Assembly (NCBI GenBank): GCA_951394405.1
Contig: OX596345.1
Location: forward strand, 248,001 to 312,000
Source of the DNA: Coprinellus micaceus
Taxonomy: Eukaryota; Basidiomycota; Agaricomycetes; Agaricales; Psathyrellaceae
Direction: 5' to 3'
Length of the DNA stretch: 64,000 nucleotides
In this document: piece by piece, positions 44,378 to 56,267 of the stretch
How positions within the stretch are numbered: position 1 is the first letter of the stretch
Layout of the letters: each line of letters begins with the position of its first letter
Translations under genes and position numbers: made by a program
The notes under the pieces: generated by a model
What the model was told of the DNA's origin: nothing
The model's database searches: none
The model's input: the letters and a program-made list of their open reading frames with translations, nothing else

Positions 44378-44866
44378 CTACTTCTTTCCCTTGCCAGCTG
44401 GCGAAGGGGGAGGAGAAGGTCTCTGCGCCCTCCAGTACTCGAGTTGCTCCTGATTGTACTCGATGATACCTCTCTGGGACTGCTCCGCGTTCTTTGCCTT
44501 CTGCAACGCGGTCCTCAAAACTTGGTTCTGCTGATCTCGGTTGAAGGCTGTCTCTGCCCTCCTCCTAGCCGCGGTCAAAGGGGCGAGGAGTGGCCGAGAG
44601 CTTGCAAGTGCGGTGGTAAATTGGGTGATCCTGGCGTTGATCTCCGCCTGGGTGTGGCGAGCGAAGAGTTCCTGGATCTCTTCTTCGTAGTCGCGGAGGG
44701 CGAGTTCGATTTGCTCTTCAATGTACTCGCGCACGGAGAGCTGGTTGTCGTAGCCTCGGATAGCGAGCCCGTCGACGGAGTATGAGCCTTGAGCAGAAAC
44801 GAGGGTGACTGCTCCAAGGAAGGCGGCGACTAGGAATTGCAGCTTGCGGTTAGCGATGGCGACCAT
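44378..44866 (-). CDS. Small secreted protein, family member F
   Basis: 162 aa from ATG 44866 (MVAIANRKLQ). The signal peptide ends near 'VTLVSA', then QGSYSVDGLAIRGYDNQ: about ten residues present in the other members between 'LA.RG' and the core are deleted. The core is 'LSVREYIEEQIELALRDYEEE' type and 'LFARHTQAEINAR'; the tail is 'EQLEYWRAQRPSPPPS', ending KGKK. TATA-like GAATAAATAG at 45031-45040 (minus strand). The nearest relative in the window is member C. Confidence 0.8.
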   Translation of the reverse strand: MVAIANRKLQFLVAAFLGAVTLVSAQGSYSVDGLAIRGYDNQLSVREYIEEQIELALRDYEEEIQELFARHTQAEINARITQFTTALASSRPLLAPLTAARRRAETAFNRDQQNQVLRTALQKAKNAEQSQRGIIEYNQEQLEYWRAQRPSPPPSPAGKGKK

Positions 44867-46068
44867 GGTTGTGGGAGGTGTGCTGGGTGATATGTGAGCC
44901 TCCCGAAGGGAGGAAGTACAAACTGGGCCTACGGGGATGAGTGTGTGTCTTCGCCGGGAAGTACTGGGTACGGTGTTGGTGAGCTGAGAGAGAGGGCTGA
45001 ATGATGGTCTCAAGTTCTCGAAAATGGGCACTATTTATTCGACAGCGCTATACCCCGTGTTCGTGCAATGCGAGGATCGCCTCTCCCCCCAGTTGGGACA
45101 TTTGACTTTGGAATCCGTGCGTTCTGCACCATATCTCTATGCCTTCGTGCCCGAGAGGGGTTGAATTGAGGCGAGAACTGCCATCAACTTGGGCCGACCG
45201 CGGGAGACAGGAGACTGACAGGAGCCTCGTACGCGCAACAGCGTAGGGGCTCGTGCAACAATTGAATTGTCAAGACTCCCAACGCCTTCGAGCCCGAGAC
45301 GCACTCAGGCGAGACTCGCGAGAGAACAGAGGAACGACAAAGTGGAATCTCTGGATCATCAGTATCATTTTGGATCACCGATACGGCATTCCATGGTCTC
45401 GCACATATGGTTCGCAGAGGATTGTTTGCGGAACTCCCATCGTAAAATTATCAGGGAAACGTCGGTCTCGATGGAACACAAATGGCACATCTGACCGAGA
45501 GACCCTTGGTGGCTGAGTCCATTGCAACCTTGTCATACCTTTCTCGAGTAGCAATTGGCACCACGAAGGTATGCTGTACCTAGATACTATTAAAATATCC
45601 TTTCCTTTTGGAACTAGTAGTGAAGCCACAGAATACCGATAGTCGTACGATTCTGTTCGTGACCCTCTGAGGAACTCTGCGACCAGAGCGAGCTATGGCA
45701 GGCGCCGATGACGATTAATCGCGCCCTCTCTAATTGTCGTCGATATGGTATATGAGAGATCATCAAGTGGCTTGGATGTTTTGAAAGTTAACGGTATTAT
45801 GCGGCTCGTGTAATTACCTGAGATGAGTCGAGAAGGGAGCTGTTGTCTTTTACAACTTCGCCCGCCATAGTTCTTCTAGGAGTTCCCCAGTCCTAAGAAG
45901 AAGAAGATACAACAGGGATGCGTGAATAACCGTGTCAATTGGGAATTAGGCGCCCGCACTCCATTGGTCGGCGCAGACCGGATCGCTGCATCTTAAACCG
46001 ATCATCATCTTTACCACAAGCCTTAACCACCGTCACGCTTCGCCACCTCTCCCTGGAACCGGCTCGGT
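44867..46068. other. Divergent spacer between gene F and the F-box-like gene
   Basis: Holds the promoters of both flanking genes and a TTAGGCGCCC element (45946-45955), which lies 1.08 kb upstream of F in the family orientation. Nothing else recognised. Confidence 0.45.
45946..45955 (-). promoter_or_regulatory. GGGCGCCTAA element (variant)
   Basis: One-base variant of GGGCGCTTAA, read on the minus strand, upstream of secreted-protein gene F and also 114 bp before the plus-strand gene at 46069. Confidence 0.3.
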
Positions 46069-47075
46069 ATGACTTCACTTGGACTCGACCGGGGGGGAAT
46101 CGATGGACCCCCATTGCGAACAGACATGGATTCTCAACTGTTGAACCTCCTACCAGTCGACGTTCTGAGAGTGGTATTTGAACTGGCGGCGAAGGCTCGC
46201 GCTGATGGTCTGGCATGTGCCACAGTGTCGAAGCAGGTCAAGGCATGGTGCGTTTCCGTTCGCCTCGTACTTTACGCTGTCTGATATGAGTGCCCAGGGT
46301 TGAGCCTACCATATACCGGGACGTTATCGTCGACAAAAAGGGTCTATTTCACCGCACTATCACGGCTCCCGATTCCACCAAACCACCAGATTTCTTCGCG
46401 GCGCATGTCAAAGCCCTCCTGTTCTGCATGGACACCATATTTGCGCCTTCTCACATCCCAACCATCCTTCACAAGTGTACCTCTGTGCAATCCCTTGCGC
46501 TTTGGGTCGAAACCGATGTCCACTGCCCCGAGCTGCAGGCCGTCCTGACGTCAGATCGACTGTCGCCAACTCACTTATCCCTCCCCGAGTACCTCCTCGG
46601 AGAAGGGAATGCAACCTTCGCTCATCCGATCTTCCGGAGAGTGACGCACCTTGACGTGCTTTGCGCCTCTGCGACGGATTGGACATGGGACGCCCTGGCC
46701 ACCCTTGATAGAATGACGCACCTCAACATTGAGCTACAGTACCCTGTTAGGGGGATCTCTCCCCTTGTAACCGCCATCCTTTCAGATTGCCCGAGCCTAC
46801 ACACACTCGTCATCTCACCTAGCTTCGGATTTAGTTTGATCGATGAAGAGGTACTGGCGATAAACAAAGGAGAAATCGACCCTCGAGTAGTGGTTACGTC
46901 GCATGACCCAGACCACGCGAGCTTCCGAATGTCGGGGACCGAGACGCAGGACCAATGGGGTCGTCCTTCGACTACCTCAATCACGCTCTGGAATCGGGCG
47001 GACGACTTGGTAAGGAAGCGCCAGCAGCGAGGAGAGGGTTTGGCAAGACGCGTAGTAATGGACCGCAGGCGCTGA
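46069..47075 (+). CDS. F-box-like protein
   Basis: Two exons, 46069-46247 and 46298-47075, give 318 aa; the 50-bp intron is GTGCGT...GCCCAG. An F-box-like segment at about 24-60 ('LLPVDVLRVVFELAAK', 'CATVSKQVKAWVEPTIYRDV') would bind Skp1 in an SCF ubiquitin ligase. It is followed by a region with loosely repeated leucine-containing segments ('SLALWVET', 'THLDVLCAS', 'THLNIELQ', 'LHTLVIS'), as in leucine-rich repeat substrate-binding parts. The C terminus is basic (RRVVMDRRR). An in-frame ATG at 46126 (MDSQLLNLLP) is an alternative start. Not closely related to the five F-box genes that follow. Confidence 0.8.
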
Positions 47076-47148
47076 GTTGTTCGCGAAGATGATGTAATTC
47101 CAATGTGATCCAAAGCTATTCAAGTTCGAAGGGTATCTACGGAGTAAT

Positions 47149-48774
47149 CTATGGGCCAAGTAAGTCGACTATGTGAATCCTATTGTAACCATCTCCGTGC
47201 CCACCCTGACAGGTATATGCCAATCGGCCAGAGTGAGGACATACCATGGAGGTGACAGTGTCCACGCCGTGGTCGAGTATGCAACTGGCCTTGTCCCAGA
47301 TCTTCCTGTCTTCGGGGTGGAAGGTCGAGTGATGGATTAGCAAACGCAAATTTGACTCATCCGCCGGGCTAATGACATAACAGTCGCGTCCGCATGCTGA
47401 GTATGCCCGTGGGCTGAACGGTATGCGCCTATAAAGACTCTCCACCTCAGGCGACTCAGACAAGAGTCGGTCGACAACTTGAACAGCAGCATTGGCCCGA
47501 GAAACTTCGATGGTAAGAGCTCGGATTTGGAAAGTGCGATGAGGCGTAGGGGTGAGGGTGGTGATCATGACTGGGGTATCCGGTTTAAAAGTCATCCATT
47601 TAGATGGCACGAACCACCTGGTTGGATTCCTCGGCACATGGGGATTGCTTGTGTCGCTCTGGTCCTGCCATCGGTACATCGGCGGGTTCAGAGCCTTCAA
47701 TGGAGCCTCGGATAAGGTGAAATGACCCTCCATTGACTGAAGCGGGGGAAATCTCCATGCGTGAAGTCCTTCTTCTTGAAGAAGGATTAGCACATCTTCA
47801 ATATTGTACATCTACAATCCCCGGCAGCAGGTTAGACTACGCAGATGGAACAAGGATTGATTCTAACCTCACATGGCCGTTTCACTTTCACTAGATTCCA
47901 AGAGATGATGCAAGAGCTGACAAAATCCCACACAGCAAACAGATTCTGGTATCGGTGAATGTACGCTCTATCCCCTGACACCCAGAAATGGGAGAGGAAC
48001 GCATCGCCGTCCAAGCAAAGTTCGGAGAGTTGTCGGAGGCGCGTGCAGTTTGGGAAAGGCCCTACTTCGTAGACTTGAATACTGTCCAGACATGAGCCAT
48101 TGTCCACAAGAACGAGAAGTGAGGGGCTCACCGTTGACTCAATTCCTGACCATCGTGCGAGTGCACGGCGAACCGAAATGAATTGCCAGATTGCAGGGAT
48201 GGAAGTGTCATCGTTTGGTATTGTCCGTAGGGGCCGAAACTCGCGTCACAGTGTGCTATATCAAGAAGAATCGGTTCCTCCTTCTTGGAGCTTGGTGAGC
48301 CTATATCCCACAGGCATATGTAGGTGTCCGCTAGACCAAGAACGTAGCGGCCACCGGGCACTATTTGAACTCGAATGAAGTCACGCCGTCTCCTATAGTC
48401 AACGTTGCACTTCAGAAGCAGCTCGGGATGTCGCCGCAAGGTTGTGGAGGCTCTGTCTTCGATTATGCGACCGAGTTTATGGGGTCGAAGTGCTGTCCTC
48501 TTCAGCCCATCCAAGTTCATCGAACGAAGGGGAGGGAACGATGATTCGAATAACGAGCTTTCCCTGAATATACGCCGTATGGAGCTCTCCCATACAGTGC
48601 GCTCGGATATGATGCCCCGCGCCGATTTGCACACCTGAGGAGGGAGTCAGCGTTGGCAAAGTAATGAACATGTTTATGGAGACCTCCCTGGTTGAACATT
48701 AATAGATCGATAGGATCTACGTATGACAGGACACCCAGAACCAATTCAACTGGCAAGTCGAACAAGGTAAACAT
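47149..48774 (-). pseudogene. F-box/propeller-like protein F1, splice donor apparently lost
   Basis: By comparison with F2 the exons are 48688-48774, 48132-48634, 47868-48081 and 47149-47811, a sum of 489 codons. The F-box is at the very N terminus ('LFDLPVELVLGVLSYVDP'). Next comes 'IVPGGRYVLGLADTY' and a C-terminal 'CPHSGRLAYTCQGG'. The donor of intron 1, AG|GTATGG in F2, reads CAG|GGAGGT here, so the GT is GG. The nearest GT, 4 bp on, would shift the frame. All other introns and the whole coding frame are intact, so the loss is recent, or the gene uses a non-canonical donor or a start in exon 2. Confidence 0.7.
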
Positions 48775-49244
48775 GGCGGAGCGCGAGCAGATGGTCGTGG
48801 CAAGGTCGTGGTTGAGGTTTGGGAACGGTGTGACGCGTGACGCGTTACATCGACCAGCGGGGTTTTAAAAAGGCACCAAGAGAAATAGGCGCCCATGCCC
48901 CGGTCTCTACGGTCGGAAGTGCCAGGATAGCAGTGGGCACATAGAGGAACTATAGTTACTGTACCTTCCGTACAATACCCGGCCTTTAAGCGTCATCCTC
49001 GAAAGCATCCTGTAATATTTGCAATTAACCATCTCATATCGGCGTGTCGGTCAACGTCTCATCGAGTCCGTGCGCAGGTCCTAGTGCGCGCCTATACATA
49101 TCGTAGCCTATTGTTTGTTGCTCTTTGTTGAATCAACGCGTTTCCTCCCCATTCTCCATCATTCTGAGGCTGTCGGTGCTAACCTATTCGCAATGACGAT
49201 GCGGTTCAAACCAATTTAAGTTCGACGTGCAAGTATGGAGCAAT

Positions 49245-50868
49245 TTATGGGGCTAACAAGTTGACTACGTGAATCCTATTGTAACCATCTTCGTGACCAC
49301 CCTGACAGACGTATGCCAATCGGCCAGAGTAAGGGCATAGCAGAGAGGCAACATCCAAGCGGTGGCCAATCCTGCATCTCGCGGTTTTCCAGCCTCTCCC
49401 GTCAGCCTGGGAGGTCGAGTGGTGGATGAATAGTACATCATCCGCCGAGCCAACGACATAACAGTTGCAGCCGCATGTTGAGTACGGCCGAGGGCTGAAA
49501 GCCGTGTACCCGAGAAGCGTCTCCACCTCCGGCCCCTCGACCACCGACCGTTGTCGTTGTTGTTGTATGCCCACTCGAACGTCAAAGTTGGCCGGAGAAA
49601 CCTCGACACCAAGAGCTCTCATTTGGAACATGGGAGGAGACGTAGCGGTGAGAGTGTTTATCACGACTTGAACACCCGGGCTAAATCCCGTCCATTTAGA
49701 CGGTACGAACCACCGAGTTGTATCCCTCGAGGAGCGGGTCCTGCTGTAGCTGGGGTCCTGCCATTGGTATACTAGTGGATTTATAGCTTCCAAAGGAAAC
49801 TCCAGCAAGGTGAAGCTAGGCTCCGTCGGCTGGAGCGTTGGCGATTTCCATGCGCGCAGCCCCTCTTCTTGAAGAAGAATCACTACGTCGTCGATATTGA
49901 ACATCTATGGTTTCCAGAAGCGGTTAGACTACGCAAGGATGAGTAAGAATTGATCCTAACCTCGTAAGGCTGCCCGCCCCTCCTTAGATTCCAAGAGGTG
50001 ATTTCAGAGCGGACAAAATCCCACACTGCAAACAGGTAACTGTGTCTGTGAATGTACGCCTTGTCCCCTGATACCCAGAAACAGGAGAGGGTTACATCGC
50101 CCTCTAAGCAAAGTTCCGATAGCAGCCGAAGGCGCGGGCAGCCCGGGAGGGGCCCCGCTTCATAGACTTGAATGCTAGCCGAACATGAGCGACTGCCAAC
50201 GCACAAGAGAAATAACCTCACCGCTGATTTTCTTCACCGTCGTGCGAGTGTGTGGCGAACCTAAATGAGTGGTCGGAGTGGCGAGATGGAAATGTCATTG
50301 TTTGGTATGCCCCATGGCTCGGGTGCGCATGCGCGATATCGAGGAGAATCGCCCCCTCGTCTGTTGAGATTATTGAGCCAGGCGACCCAATATCCCACAT
50401 GCACAAGTATGCGCCAGCCAGACCGATAACATATCGACCACCCGGTACTATTTGAACTCGAATGAAGTCATTTCGGCTCCCATCGTTGACGTTGCACCTA
50501 AGGAGCTGCTCAGGATGTGGGCACAGGGTTGTCGAGGCCTTGTATTCGAATGTGCCGCCAAGTTTATGGGGTCGAAGGGCCGCCCTCTTCAGCCCATCCA
50601 AGTCCATCGAATGAAGAGGTGAGAAAGAAGGCTCGAACAAGGAGTTTTGCCGATAAATGCGCTGCACTGCGCACTCCCATACCGCACGATCGGCCAGCGT
50701 ATGAGTCCAGAGTTTGCACACCTGGTGCCGGAGTTACTACAGGGTGCCAGCAAATTGGAACACCCAGATCATGAACCATACCTCACTAAGATTCAACAGA
50801 TCGATTGGCTCAACATCATCAAGAATGTGGAGGACGAGTTCAACTGGGAGGTCGAATAAGCCTGGCAT
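49245..50868 (-). CDS. F-box/propeller-like protein F2
   Basis: Four exons, 50782-50868, 50222-50721, 49961-50174 and 49245-49904, give 486 aa from ATG 50868 (MPGLFDLPVE). The F-box occupies residues 3-45, interrupted by intron 1. The rest looks like a beta-propeller without textbook WD repeats: 'QIVPGGRYVIGLAGAYLCMWDIGSP', 'HFW/CFWVSGDKAYIH' and a closing 'CPYSGRLAYVCQGG'. It should recruit an unknown substrate to an SCF ubiquitin ligase. It is a tandem duplicate of F1, with the same exon lengths to within three bases. Intron donors are GTATGG, GTGAGG and GTTAGG. Confidence 0.85.
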
Positions 50869-51068
50869 TCTGTTCGAAGGGTCAATCTTGCCTGGGCGAT
50901 GGTTGTGGTTCAGGAGCAAGCGCCGCGACGTGTGACGCGTGACGGGCGCTAAAGTCTGAGTCAGCACAGATCAGTGTCATAGGATCATCTTGGCTCGCAA
51001 ATCGTCTGGTCTCGACCCAAGGAGGCAGGTATCGACCTTTAGAGTACACTACAGGGTTATTTCCATAC

Positions 51069-52780
51069 TCAAGCAAACTTGTGCACCTGGATGTAAGGTC
51101 CATGGCTAACCAGAAGCGCAGAAGTTGCCGATGCAGGACAGAACCCAAACTCGAACACACAGTCCTCATCCTTTCTCCAGAACTGTGCTAACCCAAGCCC
51201 AGTTCCCGGCTCTGAGTCCGCCTTCGAAGCTACACCCCCTGGTGAAGAAAAAGAGATAAGACTAGAAGAGGGACCGTAGAAGTCTGAGGTAGATCCATTG
51301 AACCACATGCTGGCGACGCGCCCATCACACAGTATTTGCTGGTGGGTGGTCAGGGATCTGAAACCACAGGGAAGCTTGCAATTGAATGTTTCGATGAGCT
51401 TCAGGTGGACTGTGACATCGTGGCTGCATCCGACCGGCGTGACCGCGTAACGGTAGATTTGCATCGAATTTTGCGGGTCCTCCGACATGACCTCGTAGAC
51501 AAGAGGGTACTCGGCGCAGTATTGTGAACTGACTGCCCGAGTGCCCGAGACGAACCGTACTGAATTGGCTGGAGGGATGCCATGTTTGGCGAAAGATGCT
51601 GGGACGGGATTCGAATAAAGGTTCGAGAGCACGACAGAGTCGCTGACAAGTGCTCGAAACCCCGCAATCCTGGAGGCCTGAATTCCTGATTTGCTAACGC
51701 AAAAGAGATAATACCCATGCGAGAACTCCTGCGTGAATGCCTGAGTGTTGCAGAGTTAGTCTGGAAGGAGATATCTGTCGCAGGTTAGCCCACCTGAATA
51801 GCATCCTTTTTATGCTCGTCAAACAGGCAGGGAGTCGGAAGCACGGCGTACGCGCCCCTGATTGGGTCCCAGATAAATGTCACGCAGAGGGCGTCGTCAA
51901 CAAGGGCGACGAAGCCGTCCAGAGCAGGGTATGCCCTCAGATGTCGTGCCACATGCATGACCATCAGCTTCGCCTTCTCCGAAAACCCAAGGCGCCCATC
52001 TCCCCCCACACCGAGCTCGATGATCGTGTAAGTTGTTTTAGTCATTTTGCGAGGATCGTGACTAGTAGGCTATGGTTTAGAGGATGGCAATAACAAGACA
52101 AAGCCACTCACGGATTCACTTGATAAAAATGGGGGGATGTATATACTGCTGGAGGACATACACCTTCGACCCTTCCTCAGCGACCCAGACGCAGCCGTCG
52201 GGTACAGAGGGGGTTTCCTCGGTTGCATACTTCAATATAACTGGATTTTCCCAGCGTTTGGTGTGCAGGTCTATGACGCATAGTCCTCGGCCAAAATCTA
52301 TGAGGAGTGCAAACCTTCCACCGGGTACCAGATGCATCGGGGATTTGTCCAGTGGTTCGGGGAGTTCCAATCTGAACGACGTGTTCGGGAGGATCCCAGA
52401 ATCATCCGACCGCTCATATGCGACCACAAAGCGCAGAGAAGCGGAAGCTGCATTTTTGAAATCCGCGACGGAGACTAGATCCTTATACGAAGGCCAGAAG
52501 AGATTATGGTCATAACAGTGGCTGCGCAATCTCTGCTTCCAGATTTCGACGGCTTTTTCAGACATATTGAGGAGCATGTGGAAGTGCTTGCAAGTCTAAT
52601 ATCGGGAGTTCGAGGTTAGAGTGGTGTCCACTGAGTGTGATCGAGCCAACAGACCTGTTCCAATCGCACAAGGCCAATTGTATCGACAAGCGCAAAGATG
52701 ACAAGCTGAACCTTCGAGCTGAGCCTCAAGAGGGCACTCTGGGGGGGTGCATATATTGGTCGAGGATAACGTGGGGCCAT
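51069..52780 (-). CDS. F-box/propeller-like protein F3
   Basis: Four exons, 52655-52780, 52120-52595, 51794-52061 and 51069-51740, give 513 aa from ATG 52780 (MAPRYPRPIY). An in-frame ATG at 52813 would add 11 residues. The divergent F-box is 'LSSKVQLVIFALVDTIGLVRLEQTC'. Shared family parts are 'HNLFWPSYKDL', 'LVPGGRFALLIDF', 'VPDGCVWVAEEG' and a C-terminal 'EDCVFEFGFCPAS'. Donor 2 is a weak GTGAAT; the stronger GTGAGT 8 bp downstream lies past an in-frame TGA. It is the closest relative of F4, which lies head to head with it on the other strand. TTAAGCGCCC at 53717 is 940 bp upstream. Confidence 0.82.
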
Positions 52781-52813
52781 CGTCCGGGACTTGGCGGGGC
52801 AACGTGAGGACAT

Positions 52814-54215
52814 AATCGAAGTGGTGCAGCCCCGCCTCCTCAACCGAGTCATATATGCGGCGGGGGCTGCCGCCACGTCGTACGACTCGTTCCTTCTCCT
52901 GTGGTTCTTTCTAAGCCAACCTTCTGTCAATCCCTTTGAGTTCGCCCCGTTTTACGTGTTGGTACCGAGGACGGTGCACTTGGTGCATTCTCCATGACCC
53001 CTGAGTCCTGCTTACCGTAACCCAGGAGCACCCTGCGGTCGAAGAGGGGACGACCGAGTCTGGGACTTAGCCAACAGCAAACGCCATTCAGACCCACTAG
53101 GTTCACTTTTAATAGTCGACGGTGGGTATTTCCTTGAACCAGGGAAGGTGCACCGCGTATCCTGGGTATGGTGATGGTGGAAAGGGTCACTGAGGGCGGC
53201 CACCGCACCCGCGGCGACTCGGATGGCCTGGCATCCGAGCTGATCGCACCTCTGATCAGGCAGTGAGCTTATTGCAAGGACTTGGGCATGGATTCCCTCA
53301 TGAAGGGCCATAAGATGAGGGTCGGGACCTCAGGCTCCAGCTCCGTGTGCTATCAGGGACTATTCGAATTTCTGCTTGACCTCCAGTTCAAAATGTTAGA
53401 ATTCGATGCGGGCACCTACGCCAGCATATCCATCCTCTTCGGATTTCAGGCCCATGTGTTAGGGGCCAAGGCCCTTTGGCTCTGCTACAAAAAGCTGGTA
53501 AGCCTGCCCGCTTGACACTTGAAGGCAGCTTGCGACCTCTCATGACGCCCTCTGGCAGACTCAGGAGTTCACACCCTCGGCGATTGTGATTGGTTTGGGA
53601 GGAAAGAATTCCTGGCTGGTGAACCTCGTTTTCAGCAGGCAAGCACAGCGGCTTCCAGAATTCCGTCGCTAATCACCTCCCTGCACACCGGTGCTCGGCA
53701 CGAAGGTAATGGCCATTTAAGCGCCCGTGCGGCGATCAGGTGATTGCCAGTGGTCTGATCTTGAAGTCGACACCGATTCTCCCAAGCCGTGTTTAGTCCT
53801 GACCACATCCTCCGTCTTCTAGTCTGGGCGTCGATACCTTCTTTCTCCCCTGCTGTATGGCATCGAACTGCTGGAGAGTGTGTATGTAGTAAATGGTCAG
53901 TGTCAGGTTTTCTATTCAAACCTTTTCGTCAACTCTGACTGGTCAGAATCAGGTCCAAGCGACACCCCAGCGATGCACACAACGTCCGTCGCCACGTCGA
54001 ATTCCAATAGAAGAATTCGAAGCGAAGAATTCTAAGACTAAGAGCCCGGCGTCGAAAGAAGATGGCAATTTTACGCACCGCCGTGCCCTTCGCGCTTTAG
54101 TCTCAGGCCGTCGAGAGGTGATACATCACCAAATCCTCTGTCTGAAAGCGATATCTTGTGGCCCCATTTGCTACATAGGTGGCATCAATTTTCGCCTTCC
54201 TCTTGAACCTCAACC
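52814..54215. other. Divergent intergenic region between F3 and F4
   Basis: 1.4 kb that must hold both promoters. One GGGCGCTTAA element (53717-53726, minus strand). Open frames on both strands here look like shadows. Confidence 0.45.
53717..53726 (-). promoter_or_regulatory. GGGCGCTTAA element
   Basis: Perfect copy 937 bp upstream of F3, in its orientation. Confidence 0.4.
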
Positions 54216-55895
54216 ATGCCGCCACGTCGACGCGCCAAAACTCAAAAGCCCAAGGCCGGATCCAAGTCGAAAGCGCCAGCGAAATGTAGACTCCTGGACC
54301 TTGGAGTAGAAGTGCAGGAGGCCATCGTTGGATATATCGACTTATTGGGTTTAGTACAACTGCAGCAGGTGAGTAGAACGTTCTAAGTGACGAAGACACG
54401 CTCTGAACTCCCCCCAGACTTGCAAGCACTTTCACAAGTTAATCGTCGCGTCGGACAAAGCCATCGACATGTGGAAGGACCGCCTTCGAGACCAATCCGT
54501 CGCTCACAATCTCTTCTGGCCCTCGTTCAAGGACCTTGAAACGGTCACAGACTTCAAGGATGCTGCAACTGCGCCTCTACGGTTCTCCAAAGTCTACGAC
54601 CAAGCGGGCGACTGCGACACCTTCCCCTCCTCATCGTACAGTGTCAAGCTTGAGGGACACTTTGACAGTACCCCGATGTATCTAGTCCCCGGAGGTCGTT
54701 ACACCGTGCTCTTGGGGAGAGACGAGGTGTTGGTCGTCGACTTACGTGCCGACCCCGATGAAGATGAAGACCCCATCGTGTGCAAGTACGAAACGGAGAG
54801 ACCACTGAATGTTCCGGAAGGTTGCGTTTGGGTTGCCGAGAACGGAGAGAAGGTGTACGTCCTCCAAGAGTATACCTCGCCCATTACACAGAGGGTTCGA
54901 TCGTGAGCATCCCTCTCACATGCCACCGTTCCCCCTTCTCACTTGAACTGGTTTTTGTAGTCGAGATCGTTGCAGGTCCACCGTATCAACCTACACCCTG
55001 ATTGAGCTCAGCCTCAATGAGGACGGCGAAGTCTCCCTCAAAGAGAAGGTTACACTTCCCGTTGTCCATTGGGCAGAGTCTCTGCACGTCCACCCAGTTC
55101 TGGACGGATGCATTGCGTTCATCGACGACGATATGGGGGTCACTTTCGTTTGGAACCCCGCGGAAATGGAGTATACGGCGCTCCGTGTTGGCTGTGAGGG
55201 CAGCGAGACCTCGGAGAATGTTACCAAGGTACAACCCATCGCTGCATGCCTGAGTCACCCAATCCTTACCTCGTTTTTTTCAGGTTTTCTCCAAGAATTC
55301 TTTCATCTTCTTCGCCAATGACGAGACTGTTCAAGCCGTTGAAGTCCCCTACTTCCAGGAGTTAGAAGATGATGAGTCGGTCATAATGGCCGATCTCAAG
55401 GCTAGCGCCACCTCGTCGTACTCTGCCTCGCTGGACGCCTCCCTCTCTTCGGCGGAGGAGCGACATATTACCAGCCCTGCAGACCCCGAGCTCCCCGTGA
55501 TATACGACGTCGTGGTCAAGGATCCCAAGACCGACACCCTCGAAGTCCACCGTCATCTCCTCGAATTCGATCCGGAGTCCCCCGACGACATAGAGCTGAA
55601 GCTTGTCGAGGTCTCCAAGCCGACCCTCAAAAGAGGGGCAAGCCAGCTTCTCGTTCGGCAACAAACGCAACTCGATGCGCGGGTTGCTACTCTCTGGGCA
55701 GACGAGATGCCTGACGCGGCGTATGTCTCCATTTCGCCTGTCCTCGGGGAGAGATGTAAAGGGACCAAGGCAAAGTTGATGCTTGCGAGGTTGGATGGAG
55801 GAAATGAAGATGTCTTCGAGTTTGGGTGCTGTTTTGCGTCAGGCGTTGCTACTGGGTTGAAGGAGTCTTCAATCGAGGTTTACGAATTGGTCTGA
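54216..55895 (+). CDS. F-box/propeller-like protein F4
   Basis: Four exons, 54216-54368, 54418-54902, 54976-55228 and 55284-55895, give 500 aa. The basic N terminus (MPPRRRAKTQKPK) could act as a nuclear signal. A divergent F-box follows ('LGVEVQEAIVGYIDLLGLVQLQQTCKHF'-like, about 29-60). The body shares 'HNLFWPSFKDL', 'LVPGGRYTVLLGRDE' and 'VPEGCVWVAENG' with F3, and ends with 'EDVFEFGCCFASG'. Intron positions and phases (0, 2, 0) match F3. Presumed substrate receptor of an SCF ubiquitin ligase. Confidence 0.86.
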
Positions 55896-56259
55896 TGGCG
55901 GGGATGTCGATGAGCGGAGATCCTATATCCCGGGTGTTCGCACAATCCGGAAACAATGTCAGTCTAGCACCAGGTCTCCTTCACCTATTCCCCTCCTCCT
56001 TTGAGTCATGACACGTTACCTCTAGTAAGTCGTTACAATGCCCCTTAAGACGCTTTGGAAGATTCAGAGATTATCTACATCGCTAGGTAAGAACGTGATG
56101 GTTGTGATTCCACGCCTCTCAGAACTGACAACCAAGGCGGTGTCATTCAAAAGTCGCCTCTACGGGGCGGTGGACACCAATGTGACCAAAACCCAGTGCC
56201 AATTCGAGACAAATGTGATAACGGCAATAACTCACCGCGACGCCCACTTACACTGCCTC

Positions 56260-56267
56260 TATAAGGG
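56260..56267 (+). promoter_or_regulatory. TATA box of the coiled-coil gene
   Basis: CTCTATAAGGG about 230 bp before the ATG at 56494. Confidence 0.5.
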
